In this document: positions 13,483 through 22,100 of the stretch, piece after piece | Numbering within the stretch: position 1 is the first letter of the stretch | Layout of the letters: each line of letters starts with the position of its first letter | The notes under the pieces: generated by a model | Databases searched by the model: none | What the model was told of the DNA's origin: nothing | What the model saw: only the letters and a program-made list of their open reading frames with translations | Assembly (NCBI GenBank): GCA_965661765.1 | Contig: CBFIFE010000038.1 | Coordinates: 1-27,814 of the forward strand | DNA length: 27,814 bases | Direction of reading: 5' to 3' | From: JBMYZL01 sp965661765 | GTDB taxonomy: Bacteria; Bacteroidota; Bacteroidia; Flavobacteriales_D; Sanyastnellaceae | Translations under genes and position numbers: made by a program

Positions 13483-14757
13483 TCAGGACATCCGGACGAG
13501 GAAATAGTTCTTCTTGCCACGCTGCAACAACAGCAACGCCTCGTGAATCATGTCAGCAGATGTGACCTGATGGTCTGCCGTCACCTTCGATCTGTTGAGG
13601 CTGATGGAATTTTCCTTCAATGCGCGCCTTGCCTCCCCTTTGCTGCTCAGAAATGATGTGTGGTCGGTCAGGAGGTCAATGATGTTGCACCCCTCGCCTG
13701 ACAGCACTTCTTTGGACACTTCTGCTTGTGGCACCCCTTCAAAAACGCTCAAGAGTTCTGAAAGCGGCAATGCACGGAGGTCTGCTGTGGTGCTTTTGCC
13801 GAACAAAATGCCGGACGCGGCAATGGCCAGCGCCAAATCTTCTTCACCGTGCACCCGCCGGGTGATGTCTTCCGCCAGCGCGATTTGGAGCTTGCGTTCG
13901 CCAGGGGCCAATGCATGGTCTGCCTCCAAGGCTTCTATCTCAGCTTTTGACTTGAGCGTGAAAAAACGCAGGAATCGCCCGGCGTCTTCATCCGCAGCAT
14001 TGATCCAATACTGGTAAAATTTGTAGGCCGACGTCCGTGCCTTGTCAATCCAGATGTTGCCGCCTTCGCTTTTGCCAAACTTCGTCCCGTCAGCCTTCGT
14101 CACCAGCGGGGCCGTGACGGCAAAAGCTTCACCGCCTGCGATTCGCCGGACCAGCTCGGTTCCGGTGGTGATGTTGCCCCATTGGTCCGAACCGCCCATT
14201 TGGACCTTCACACCTTCTTCCCTGTACAAGTGGAGAAAGTCATAGCCCTGGACGAGTTGATACGTGAACTCAGTGAAACTCATGCCGGATTCCAAACGCT
14301 TTTTGACGCTGTCCTTCGACATCATGTAATTGACAGTGATGTGCTTCCCGACGTCGCGGATGAAGTCCAAAAATGAAATCCCCTTGAACCAGTCGTAATT
14401 GTTGACGACGCGCGCAGCAGCGGGCCCGTCGAAGTCCAGGAATCGCTCCAATTGACGTTGCTGACAGCGCAGGTTGTGGGCGATGGTTTCTTCATCGAGC
14501 AGTTGTCGCTCGGCCGTCTTGCCGCTCGGGTCACCGACTCGGCCTGTGGCGCCACCGACCAAAGCCACAGGTGGGTGGCCTGCCCTTTGCCAGTGAACAA
14601 GCATCATGATGGGCACCAAATTGCCGATGTGCAAACTGTCAGCGGTGGGATCGAACCCGATGTAGCCGGGGGTGGGGCCCTCCGCCAATACAGATTCCAA
14701 TCCGGGGGTCATGTCGTGGAGCAGACCGCGCCACTGAAGTTCTTCGATCAAGTTCAT
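13483..14757 (-). CDS. tyrS: Tyrosyl-tRNA synthetase
   Basis: The 424-residue class I synthetase charges tRNA-Tyr with tyrosine. The HIGH-like signature is HIGN (residues 43-46), the KMSKS-like loop is KFGKS (226-230), and the tyrosine-binding stretch YDFLHLY lies between them. The C-terminal S4-type RNA-binding domain (about residues 355-424) includes NSISLNRSKV. ATG 14757 begins the usual MNLIEELQWRGL stretch; the longer open frame upstream runs into the murF gene and is rejected. It starts 19 bp after the murF stop and is likely the last gene of the leftward transcript. The convergent gap 13392-13482 holds a small hairpin with a C(TTCG)G loop but no T-tract. Confidence 0.97.
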   Translation of the reverse strand: MNLIEELQWRGLLHDMTPGLESVLAEGPTPGYIGFDPTADSLHIGNLVPIMMLVHWQRAGHPPVALVGGATGRVGDPSGKTAERQLLDEETIAHNLRCQQRQLERFLDFDGPAAARVVNNYDWFKGISFLDFIRDVGKHITVNYMMSKDSVKKRLESGMSFTEFTYQLVQGYDFLHLYREEGVKVQMGGSDQWGNITTGTELVRRIAGGEAFAVTAPLVTKADGTKFGKSEGGNIWIDKARTSAYKFYQYWINAADEDAGRFLRFFTLKSKAEIEALEADHALAPGERKLQIALAEDITRRVHGEEDLALAIAASGILFGKSTTADLRALPLSELLSVFEGVPQAEVSKEVLSGEGCNIIDLLTDHTSFLSSKGEARRALKENSISLNRSKVTADHQVTSADMIHEALLLLQRGKKNYFLVRMS

Positions 14758-14776
14758 GGGCTGCAAAGGTACCACA

Positions 14777-16123
14777 TCAGAGCAGTGGCAACAGGGTTTC
14801 CAAGGCCACAGAGCGCGACCCTTTGAGCAGGATGGTTTGTCCCACTGGCGGATGTGCCCGAAGCATTCGCTCCACATCCGCCACTTTTGCGCAACAGAAC
14901 ACATTCTCTGGCAGCAACAGTTCGCCAATGGCATCGGCATAGGATGGCCCCACCAAGATCACACTGCCCGGCAAATCAACAGCGATTTCGCCGGCGAGCC
15001 GGGCAACATCGGCATGGCCATCGCGGCTGTAGGCCCCGAGTTCGCCCATTTCCCCTAGCACCATCAAGGCATTCGGTGGGGTGGCCTGAGCGGCGAGCGC
15101 CTCCGCAAAGTATTGGAGGGTCGCATTCATGCTCGAGGGGTTTGCATTGTAGGCATCGAGGAGGACCCTGTTTTTCCCAGTATTCCGCCACTCTGAGCGG
15201 TTGTTTTCCGGTCGGTAAGCAGCAATCGCAGCCGAGGCATCGGCGGGATCAACACCAAAATGCAACCCGACAGCAAGCGCCGTGGCAATGTTTTGCAGAT
15301 TGTGCGTCCCTTCCAATGCCGTGGGGACTGGACCATGCCAAACCTGGCCATCCCACCACTCAAATGCCCCGTGGCCAGTTTTCGCAGCTCGGACCATCGG
15401 CGGGCAGTCTTCAGTGCCGTAAGCGGTTCGCTCAAGGCCCTCGGTGACTTCCATCAAAACGGGGTCAGCAGCACGAGCAAACGCGTGACCGGATTGCTTC
15501 GCGCGCATGGCGCCGAAAATTTCGCTCTTGCCCTTTTTCACCCCTTCGGGTCCGCCAAACCCCTCCAAATGGGCCAACCCGATGTTGGTGATCAACGCGT
15601 GGGTGGGCTCGGCGATTTCCACAAGTCGCCGGATTTCGCCTTGCGCATTGGCGCCCATTTCCAGCACCGCAACCTCCAGGTCATCGGGCATCCGCAAAAT
15701 CGTCAAAGGAACGCCGATTTCATTGTTGAAGTTGCCGATGGTGGCCGCGGTGGATTTGGTCGTGGCGAGGACATCGCGGATGAGCTCTTTGGTGGTCGTC
15801 TTGCCATTGCTGCCTGTCAGTGCCAGAACAGGAAACTGCCAGGTGTTCCGCTTTCGTTGTGCCGCCTCCTGCAGCGCTTGCAAACCGTCTGGCACCCAGA
15901 TGAACCGTTCATCTGTTCCAGCCAGTTCTCGCTCGCTGACGACAGCGCCGATGCAGCCGGCATCCAAGGCTTTTTGTGCAAATCGATTGCCGTCGAATTG
16001 CTCGCCGTGGATCGCAAAGAAAAGGTCCCCAGGATTTGCGGTGCGGCTGTCTATGGAAACCCCCGTTGCTGCTGCAAGCAGGGCGTCAATCTTTTGTTCA
16101 ATGTCCGATTCGTGCGATGCCAT
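14777..16123 (-). CDS. murF: UDP-N-acetylmuramoyl-tripeptide--D-alanyl-D-alanine ligase
   Basis: MurF adds the D-Ala-D-Ala dipeptide to the UDP-MurNAc-tripeptide in the cytoplasm, completing the peptidoglycan precursor. The protein has 448 residues, normal for the family. The N-terminal uridine-binding domain has the SIDSRTANPGDLFFAIHG stretch. The ATP P-loop is TGSNGKTTTKE (Gly104 to Thr111), followed by the NFNNEIGVPLT signature and ENNRSEW. The C-terminal domain contains LLDAYNANPSSM and LGEMGELG. It lies between gldJ and tyrS. Its ATG is only about 11 nt downstream of a terminator-like hairpin, so expression may depend on readthrough. No -7 box was found in the 73-bp gap. Confidence 0.97.
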   Translation of the reverse strand: MASHESDIEQKIDALLAAATGVSIDSRTANPGDLFFAIHGEQFDGNRFAQKALDAGCIGAVVSERELAGTDERFIWVPDGLQALQEAAQRKRNTWQFPVLALTGSNGKTTTKELIRDVLATTKSTAATIGNFNNEIGVPLTILRMPDDLEVAVLEMGANAQGEIRRLVEIAEPTHALITNIGLAHLEGFGGPEGVKKGKSEIFGAMRAKQSGHAFARAADPVLMEVTEGLERTAYGTEDCPPMVRAAKTGHGAFEWWDGQVWHGPVPTALEGTHNLQNIATALAVGLHFGVDPADASAAIAAYRPENNRSEWRNTGKNRVLLDAYNANPSSMNATLQYFAEALAAQATPPNALMVLGEMGELGAYSRDGHADVARLAGEIAVDLPGSVILVGPSYADAIGELLLPENVFCCAKVADVERMLRAHPPVGQTILLKGSRSVALETLLPLL

Positions 16124-16127
16124 GGTT

Positions 16128-16170
16128 CAAAGAAAACGCCCGAATCGCAGCACTTTGCAATTCGGGCGTT
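16128..16170 (-). terminator. Hairpin with T-tract between gldJ and murF
   Basis: On the minus strand a perfect 11-bp stem (AACGCCCGAAT with ATTCGGGCGTT; arms 16160-16170 and 16135-16145) encloses a 14-nt loop and is followed by TTTTCTTT. This is a good intrinsic terminator for gldJ. The T-tract ends about 5 nt before the murF ATG, so it may also modulate murF translation. Confidence 0.75.
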
Positions 16171-16196
16171 GAATTCTTCAACAACGGTGGTGGAAA

Positions 16197-17954
16197 TCAA
16201 TTCTGACTCAAACCACGTGGGCTGCCCACGCGATCCATGGCACAACGGAAGCCGATGGAAGCCGAGGATTTTCCTTCGTTCATGTAGCGTCGGGCGCTCG
16301 GCGTGACCCAGTAGATGCGGTCATCCCAGCCGCCGCCCTTGTAAACACGGGATTGGTTGTTGATCAGGGATGTTTCCCCAAATCCATACATCCTTGATTC
16401 GTCTTGTCCCTTGCTCGGGTCGTTGTAATAGATGCTCGACTGCAAGTCACCGTCTTGGAAGTCGATGTTGTCGGCGACGCGATAGTTGTCCCGCCCGAGG
16501 TTTTCTTCCAATTTCACGTCGCGATACCGCAAGTCTCCTGGAAGGGCATCGATGTTGTCCGCGAAGGCATCCCGAATGTCGGGTGCAATGGTGCTCTCAC
16601 TGTCTTCGATGAGGTCCATGGCTTCATCCATTTTCAATTGGGCCTCTTCCTCACGCTTCGCTTTGCGTTCATTCTTCGCTTGATCGATGTAGTTCTTGAC
16701 ATTGTCAATCAAGTTCAAGTCTTCTTCAATGAGGTTGCGCGCACCTGCTTTCGCGTAGGCATTGATCCGGGCCTCGACAGAATCGATGTTGTAGACCACG
16801 AAATCGTACTTGTACTGCACCGCACCTTCGCTGTCGCGTTGCACGGTTTGGTAGACGTTGCCTCGGAATGGACGGAATTCTGCGGATTCCATGTGGTTCA
16901 ATGGGCGATAAACGTCCAAGCACCATTCGCTCACATTGCCGGCCATGTTGTAAAGTCCATAGTCATTCGGGGCATAAGCGTAAACAGGTGCGGTGATGTC
17001 CGCTCCATCGTTGAGCGCACCAGCAACCCCCATCATGTCTCCTCGGCCTCGAATGAAGTTGCCCTGCATCTCACCCGTATACCGCGAACGGTTGTCTCCG
17101 TTCCGCGTGAAGTGGCCATTCCATGGGTAAGTCCGACGTTCTGAAATCAATTCGTCGTAGCTGTTCCCAATCAAGCCCAATGCGGCAAATTCCCACTCCG
17201 CCTCCGTCGGCAAGCGGTACTGTGGCAGCATCAAACCGTCTTCTACCTTCACATTGCGAAAACCGGATGAACCCGGACGCAAATCCCTCAGACCCTCAGC
17301 AGCGACTTCCGGCTGAAACTGCCCGGCGAGGTAGGTCTCTGTGGTGAAATGTTCTTCGTCTACCTGGGCTTCAGGGTTGTGAACAATCAGCCCTTCACGG
17401 ACCAAGATTTGCTCATTGACCCGGTCACTGCGCCATTTGCAAAACTCGTTTGCTTGAACCCAGTTCACGCCCACAACGGGATAATCTCGGTAGGAGGGGT
17501 GACGGAGGTAGTAATTGACGTAGGGTTCATTGTAGGCCAACTTTTGGCGCCAAGCCAAGGTGTCCGGCAATGCACGCTGAACAATTTCAGGGTAGGTGCT
17601 GCCGTAAACGCGCTGCAACCAGTAGAGGTACTCCAACCAAAACGCATTCGTGACCTCCGTCTCATCCATGTAAAAAGAAGACACTGTGACGCGTCGAGGC
17701 ATGTTGTCCCATTCGAACATCAAGTCGTCTTCAACTTGGCCCATGGTGAAAGTTCCTCCTTCGATGAAGACCAAACCCGGTCCTGTCTCTTGGCCGAAGT
17801 AATCAGGGTTCTCGAAACCGCCGTTCGTGGGATCGTTGTAAGCCCATCCTGTGGCCCCCGACTTCCCGCCGCCCGTGCAGCTGGAGAGCACGCCAATGCC
17901 TGAGAGACCGACCAATACCCAAGTGGCAGTTGTGGTTGAAAACGTCCGTTTCAT
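16197..17954 (-). CDS. gldJ: Gliding motility / type IX secretion lipoprotein GldJ
   Basis: The 585-residue lipoprotein has signal MKRTFSTTTATWVLVGLSG, lipobox LSSC and acylated Cys26. The mature start has a TGWAYNDPTNGGFE stretch characteristic of GldJ. The body is a formylglycine-generating-enzyme/SUMF1-like fold: GGTFTMGQ, DETEVTNAFW, YPVVGVNWVQANEFCKWRS, RLPTEAEWEFAALG, YNMAGNVSEWCLDVY and, after an insertion, VYKGGGWDD...GFRCAMD. Between the halves (about residues 395-475) sits a charged helical stretch rich in Lys, Glu and Asp. In Flavobacterium GldJ is needed for gliding and stabilises GldK. It is homologous to GldK/PorK; the N-terminal stretch and the proximity of porU/porV favour GldJ. 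It lies downstream of the porP homologue, with a 110-bp gap and no separate promoter seen. The alternative start at 17969 adds five residues. Confidence 0.88.
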   Translation of the reverse strand: MKRTFSTTTATWVLVGLSGIGVLSSCTGGGKSGATGWAYNDPTNGGFENPDYFGQETGPGLVFIEGGTFTMGQVEDDLMFEWDNMPRRVTVSSFYMDETEVTNAFWLEYLYWLQRVYGSTYPEIVQRALPDTLAWRQKLAYNEPYVNYYLRHPSYRDYPVVGVNWVQANEFCKWRSDRVNEQILVREGLIVHNPEAQVDEEHFTTETYLAGQFQPEVAAEGLRDLRPGSSGFRNVKVEDGLMLPQYRLPTEAEWEFAALGLIGNSYDELISERRTYPWNGHFTRNGDNRSRYTGEMQGNFIRGRGDMMGVAGALNDGADITAPVYAYAPNDYGLYNMAGNVSEWCLDVYRPLNHMESAEFRPFRGNVYQTVQRDSEGAVQYKYDFVVYNIDSVEARINAYAKAGARNLIEEDLNLIDNVKNYIDQAKNERKAKREEEAQLKMDEAMDLIEDSESTIAPDIRDAFADNIDALPGDLRYRDVKLEENLGRDNYRVADNIDFQDGDLQSSIYYNDPSKGQDESRMYGFGETSLINNQSRVYKGGGWDDRIYWVTPSARRYMNEGKSSASIGFRCAMDRVGSPRGLSQN

Positions 17955-18064
17955 GGTGTACAGTTTCAATAGCAGGTGGCAATCAATGAATGATCAAGGC
18001 AAGAAGAAACAAAAGGCGGAGATTGCCGGAAACGCCAGATGTTTCAGAAGGAATTCAGTGGCAA

Positions 18065-19063
18065 TCAAAAGGCTGGGCAACTGATGCGTCGGAATTTCGA
18101 ACGCTTGTTGCGGCAGTCAAATTGTATGGTCATGCTGATTTCATGCGCACCACCCGTGGCTGGCGTGAGTTCGGAGACCGTCAAATCATAGCTGTACCCG
18201 AACTGCACGACATCGGATTGGATCCCCACAGTGACAATGAAAGCATCCTTGTAATCCGTGAAGAACACCCCGCGATACCAAACCCCACCGACAAGCGGCC
18301 CTTTGTTCACGTACAGGCCCAAATTCAATTGTTGTGTCTCCCCTTGCATTCGATACAAAATGTTCGGCGAAATCGTTGCTTCCACACCGGTGACAGAACG
18401 CTGCAATGGCAACACGGCCCCTGCATGGAATGTGTATTTCATCGGCAAACGAGACGTGCCCACCACCAATGACTCATTGGGTTCGTTGAGGTGGTGAACC
18501 GCCAAGCCCACATAGTATTTGTCTGAGAAGCCCAAAAGCCCAGCGCTGAAATCAACCGCTTGAACCACACCGCCCCGGCGAATTTCTTGGGTCTGGTAAA
18601 TGAAACCTCGGCGGGGATCAATCATGTCCCCAAAGGTCAAATCTGACCAGTTCAATGCTTTTTGCAGATACGTCACTTCAGCGCCAGCTTTCAAGCTGAA
18701 TTTTCTGGAAATGGCCTGTTGGTAGCTGTAAATGCCGGACACCCGGGTGGTCGACAGAACACCCCGACCAGCCTGGTCGTTCATGACAATCAACCCGAGT
18801 CCGCCGGAGATGGCGTCGAAGTGCTGATCGTAAGCCGCTGCCGTTGTGACATAGTTGCCGGACATGGCTGGCCACTGATTCCGGTAAGACATGGTCAGCC
18901 GAGGACAACGTGCGCTGCCGGCGAAAGCCGGGTTGAGATACAGCGGATTCGCGTAGTATTGCGTGAATTCAGCGTCTTGAGCCTGAGCGGTTTGCGGGTT
19001 CCACACCCCCAACCCCAACATGAGCAAAACGCCCGCCACCAACAAAGAGATACGATGCGTCAT
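18065..19063 (-). CDS. Type IX secretion system membrane protein, PorP/SprF family
   Basis: The 332-residue outer-membrane beta-barrel protein has a signal peptide (MTHRISLLVAGVLLMLGLG...AQA|Q). The family hallmark follows: QDAEFTQYYANPLYLNPAFAGS, then MSYRNQWP and a run of alternating amphipathic strands (for example GGLGLIVMNDQAG, FSLKAGAEVTYL, YYVGLAVHHLN and a terminal FGYSYDLTVSEL). Homologues (PorP, SprF) help export or anchor type IX substrates, often one homologue per adhesin; here no adhesin gene adjoins it. ATG 19063 is set by the signal peptide; the longer open frame crosses into porU. It is divergent from porU (82 bp) and lies upstream of gldJ. Which client it serves is unknown. 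Confidence 0.9.
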   Translation of the reverse strand: MTHRISLLVAGVLLMLGLGVWNPQTAQAQDAEFTQYYANPLYLNPAFAGSARCPRLTMSYRNQWPAMSGNYVTTAAAYDQHFDAISGGLGLIVMNDQAGRGVLSTTRVSGIYSYQQAISRKFSLKAGAEVTYLQKALNWSDLTFGDMIDPRRGFIYQTQEIRRGGVVQAVDFSAGLLGFSDKYYVGLAVHHLNEPNESLVVGTSRLPMKYTFHAGAVLPLQRSVTGVEATISPNILYRMQGETQQLNLGLYVNKGPLVGGVWYRGVFFTDYKDAFIVTVGIQSDVVQFGYSYDLTVSELTPATGGAHEISMTIQFDCRNKRSKFRRISCPAF

Positions 19064-19095
19064 GGTAGAAATTCCCAATGAATCCACAAGGATAG

Positions 19096-19103
19096 CAAAA
19101 ATA
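19096..19103 (-). promoter_or_regulatory. Bacteroidota -7 box (TATTTTTG) for the porP-gldJ transcript
   Basis: The minus strand reads TATTTTTG, a full TAnnTTTG match, 32 nt before the ATG at 19063. No convincing -33 TTTG was found. As gldJ and murF have no evident promoter, it may drive porP, gldJ and, through readthrough, murF-tyrS. Confidence 0.45.
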
Positions 19104-19131
19104 ATTGGGAACAGGCTTGCGTTTTCTGCCT

Positions 19132-19139
19132 GAAATTTG
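19132..19139 (+). promoter_or_regulatory. Probable -7 box (GAAATTTG, one mismatch) for porU
   Basis: GAAATTTG differs from TAnnTTTG at the first base and ends 5 nt before the ATG at 19145. If used, porU mRNA would be leaderless, and the in-frame GTG at 19139 would lie upstream of the transcript. Confidence 0.3.
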
Positions 19140-19144
19140 TGGCC

Positions 19145-22100
19145 ATGCATCCAAAACCCAACGCCGTCTTTCTTCGTTTTCTTGTCAGCCGCGCGGTTTT
19201 TCTCAGGCTTACACTTTTTGCCCTGCCCGTCACGGTTTGCACTTTTGTTCATGCCCAGTCCGCGGCTGTTGTCACTTTTGAGCAGGAGGTGGCCTGGCAT
19301 CCATTGGGTCATCCTGAGGCGGCGGTGGGGAATTGGATGGCGGAGGGGGCACATTTTGAGGGAGAGATTCCCCAGGCCATTTGGGAGGTGCCGATTGCAA
19401 GCCGTTGGCAAGGGGTGGAAGTGCTGGATTTTGAGGAGGACTGGGCGGCTGTGGATTCGTCGGATTTGGTCTTGGGCCAAACCCGCGCCCTCCATCACCG
19501 TCCCCCCACCCCTTTCATTCGCGTCACGGAGAACAGCATCCAAATCGCTCAGCCGCTGCTGCGCTGGTCCCCGTCTGCCGGGAGGTTTGAGCGACTGATG
19601 GCCATTCGAGGGGTTCTTGGCGAGTCGCCCATCCCTTCCGCATCAGCGGGCGGGCAACGGATGACCTCATGGCCGGCGAGCACGCCCTTGGCCGAGGGGG
19701 AATTCCTCCGGCTGGCCATCCCAGATGATGGGGTGTATCGGATCGATGCCACCTTGTTGAATGACGCGGGCCTGGACCCGGACACCATCGACCCTCGTCG
19801 GCTCGTGCTGTATGGCAATGGCGGCCACATGCTGCCGATGGACAATGCGGCGCCTCGACCATTGGGCTTGAAAACGGCTGGCCTGTCTTGGGTCGGTGGG
19901 TCAAGCGATTCCTCCTGGGCGGGCGGCGGAGCGTTTTTGTTTTTCGGACAGGGCCCGGATGCCTGGACATTTGACACTGGATCGCAGCGGTTTTCACATC
20001 AAAAACATCCCTACTCCGATTCGGCCTTTTACTTCCTGCAACTTGATGCCCCATTGAATGTTCCGGGCGCCAGGGTGCCTGCCCCTTCCAGCCCCGTCGG
20101 TGTCGGGGATGGACAGGTCGTCAATGCCTACACGCAATGTGTTTTTCACGAGTCGGAAACGCACAGCCCGAATCGTTCGGGGCGGGAGTGGTTCGGGGAG
20201 CGGTTTTTGCCCAACGAAGTGCGGACCATTGCCCTGGCCACCCCATATGCCCGGGACGAACCTGGGCGATTGGTGGTTCGGGCGGCTGTGAAGTCGCTCG
20301 GGACGCCCAGTACGCTGCGGGTGACAGCAGGGGATGCCGATTTGGCCATCACCCCGAGCGCCACAAGCGATTTCAGCACGAGCAACGTGGCAAACATTGC
20401 CTCGGCGACTTGGACGGGGTTGGTGGCCACGGGTGTGGATGCCGGCGCTGGCTTGGTGGCAGAGGCCACCCTCGATGCGAGTGTCAGTGATGCCGTGGCC
20501 TGGCTGGATTATGTCACGCTCGAGCAGCCCTCGGATTTGCGGTTTGGCGGCAACGCGCTGCAGTTTGCCGGAGTTGTGGACACGGCCGCGGGAACTTGGA
20601 CCACGTATGAGCTCACGGCCGATGGCGGGTTGTCTTGGGTGTGGGATGTGACCGATCCTTCGGCGCCTCAACCGATGAACGTGGTGCCAGTGGACGGAGA
20701 ACCGAGCCGGTACCGTTTCGATGCCATGAAAGATTCGCTGCGGACCTTCTGCGCTTATGCTGGGTACGGGGCCCAACGGCCGGCGGTCGGCGGTCGGGTT
20801 CGGAACAACAATCTCCATGCATTGGACAGCGCGGATTTGGTTGTCCTGACTGTGCCTGCGTATTGGGAGGAGGCCACGGATTTGGCCCAAATCCATGCAG
20901 AAGAGGGCCTGCGCACCGCCGTGGTTTTGCAAGAAGATGTGTTCAATGCCTTTTCCAGTGGAAACCCTGACCCGACGGCCATCAAAATGATGATGCAAAT
21001 GCTGTGGGACAAGGCGGAATTGGCGCAAGACACGACCTTGCGGCCCAAGTACTTGCAGATTTTCGGCGATGGCACCTTCGTCAACCGGAACTTGCCGCAG
21101 AATACGCCGTACGTCATCACGTATCAATCCGAAAACTCCATCAGCCCCACAGGGAGCTACGTGAGCGATGATTATTTCGGTTTCCTCGGCGAGCAATATG
21201 GGGAAGGCATCGGCGACAAGATGGCCATCGGGGTGGGGCGCATCCCGTGCAGTTCGCAGCAAGAGGCGGCGCAGTATTTGGCGAAAGTTCAGGCGTATGT
21301 TCAGGGGGCTGGATTGGCGCAAGATGCCGGGAATTGTGCGGATGGGGATACGCTGGGCAGATTTGGGGATTGGCGCAACCGCATTGTCTTTGTGGCCGAT
21401 GACATGGATGGCAACGGGGGACCGACCGAAAAGGTTCACATGACGAACAGCGATGAGCATGCTGGCAAGATTCGGGCGCTTCACAATGACTTCGAGATTG
21501 AAAAAATTTACCTCGATGCCTATCCGCAGTTGAGCACTCCTGGCGGGGAGCGCTACCCAGATGCCGAAGATGCGATTGAGCGATCGGTGGCGCGAGGTGC
21601 CTTGATCGTCAACTACATCGGTCATGGTGGGGAGCGGGGTTGGGCGCATGAGCGGGTGTTGGACAATGCGACGGTGCAAGAATGGACGAATTTGGCCCAC
21701 ATGCCCTTGTTCATGACCGCCACATGTGAACTGGCGCGTTTTGACGATCCGGAAGCCGAGACGGCTGGTGAACTGACGGTGATGAATCCCGATGGCGGGG
21801 CGATCGCCATGCTCACCACGACCCGCGTGGTTTTCAGCGGGTCGAACCAGCAACTCAATCGGGCCTTCTACGACATTGTTTTGGAGGACACCCCGCAAAA
21901 TCCGCTGAGGTTGGGTGACATTGCGCGGGTCACAAAAAACGACCCGCAGGTGGCCAACAGTTCCAACAAGCGCAACTTCAGCTTGCTCGGTGATGTGGCC
22001 CTGCGGTTGGCCTATCCCGAGTTCGAAGTCAAAACATCAGCGGTGCCGGACACCCTGCGTGCCTTGGATGTCGTGCAAGTCACAGGTTATGTCTCGGATG

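Noticed and set aside
19994..21898. 634-codon minus-strand open frame
   Set aside because: Antisense to porU, whose signal peptide and catalytic His/Cys are clear; composition is Arg/His/Ile-rich without domain pattern.
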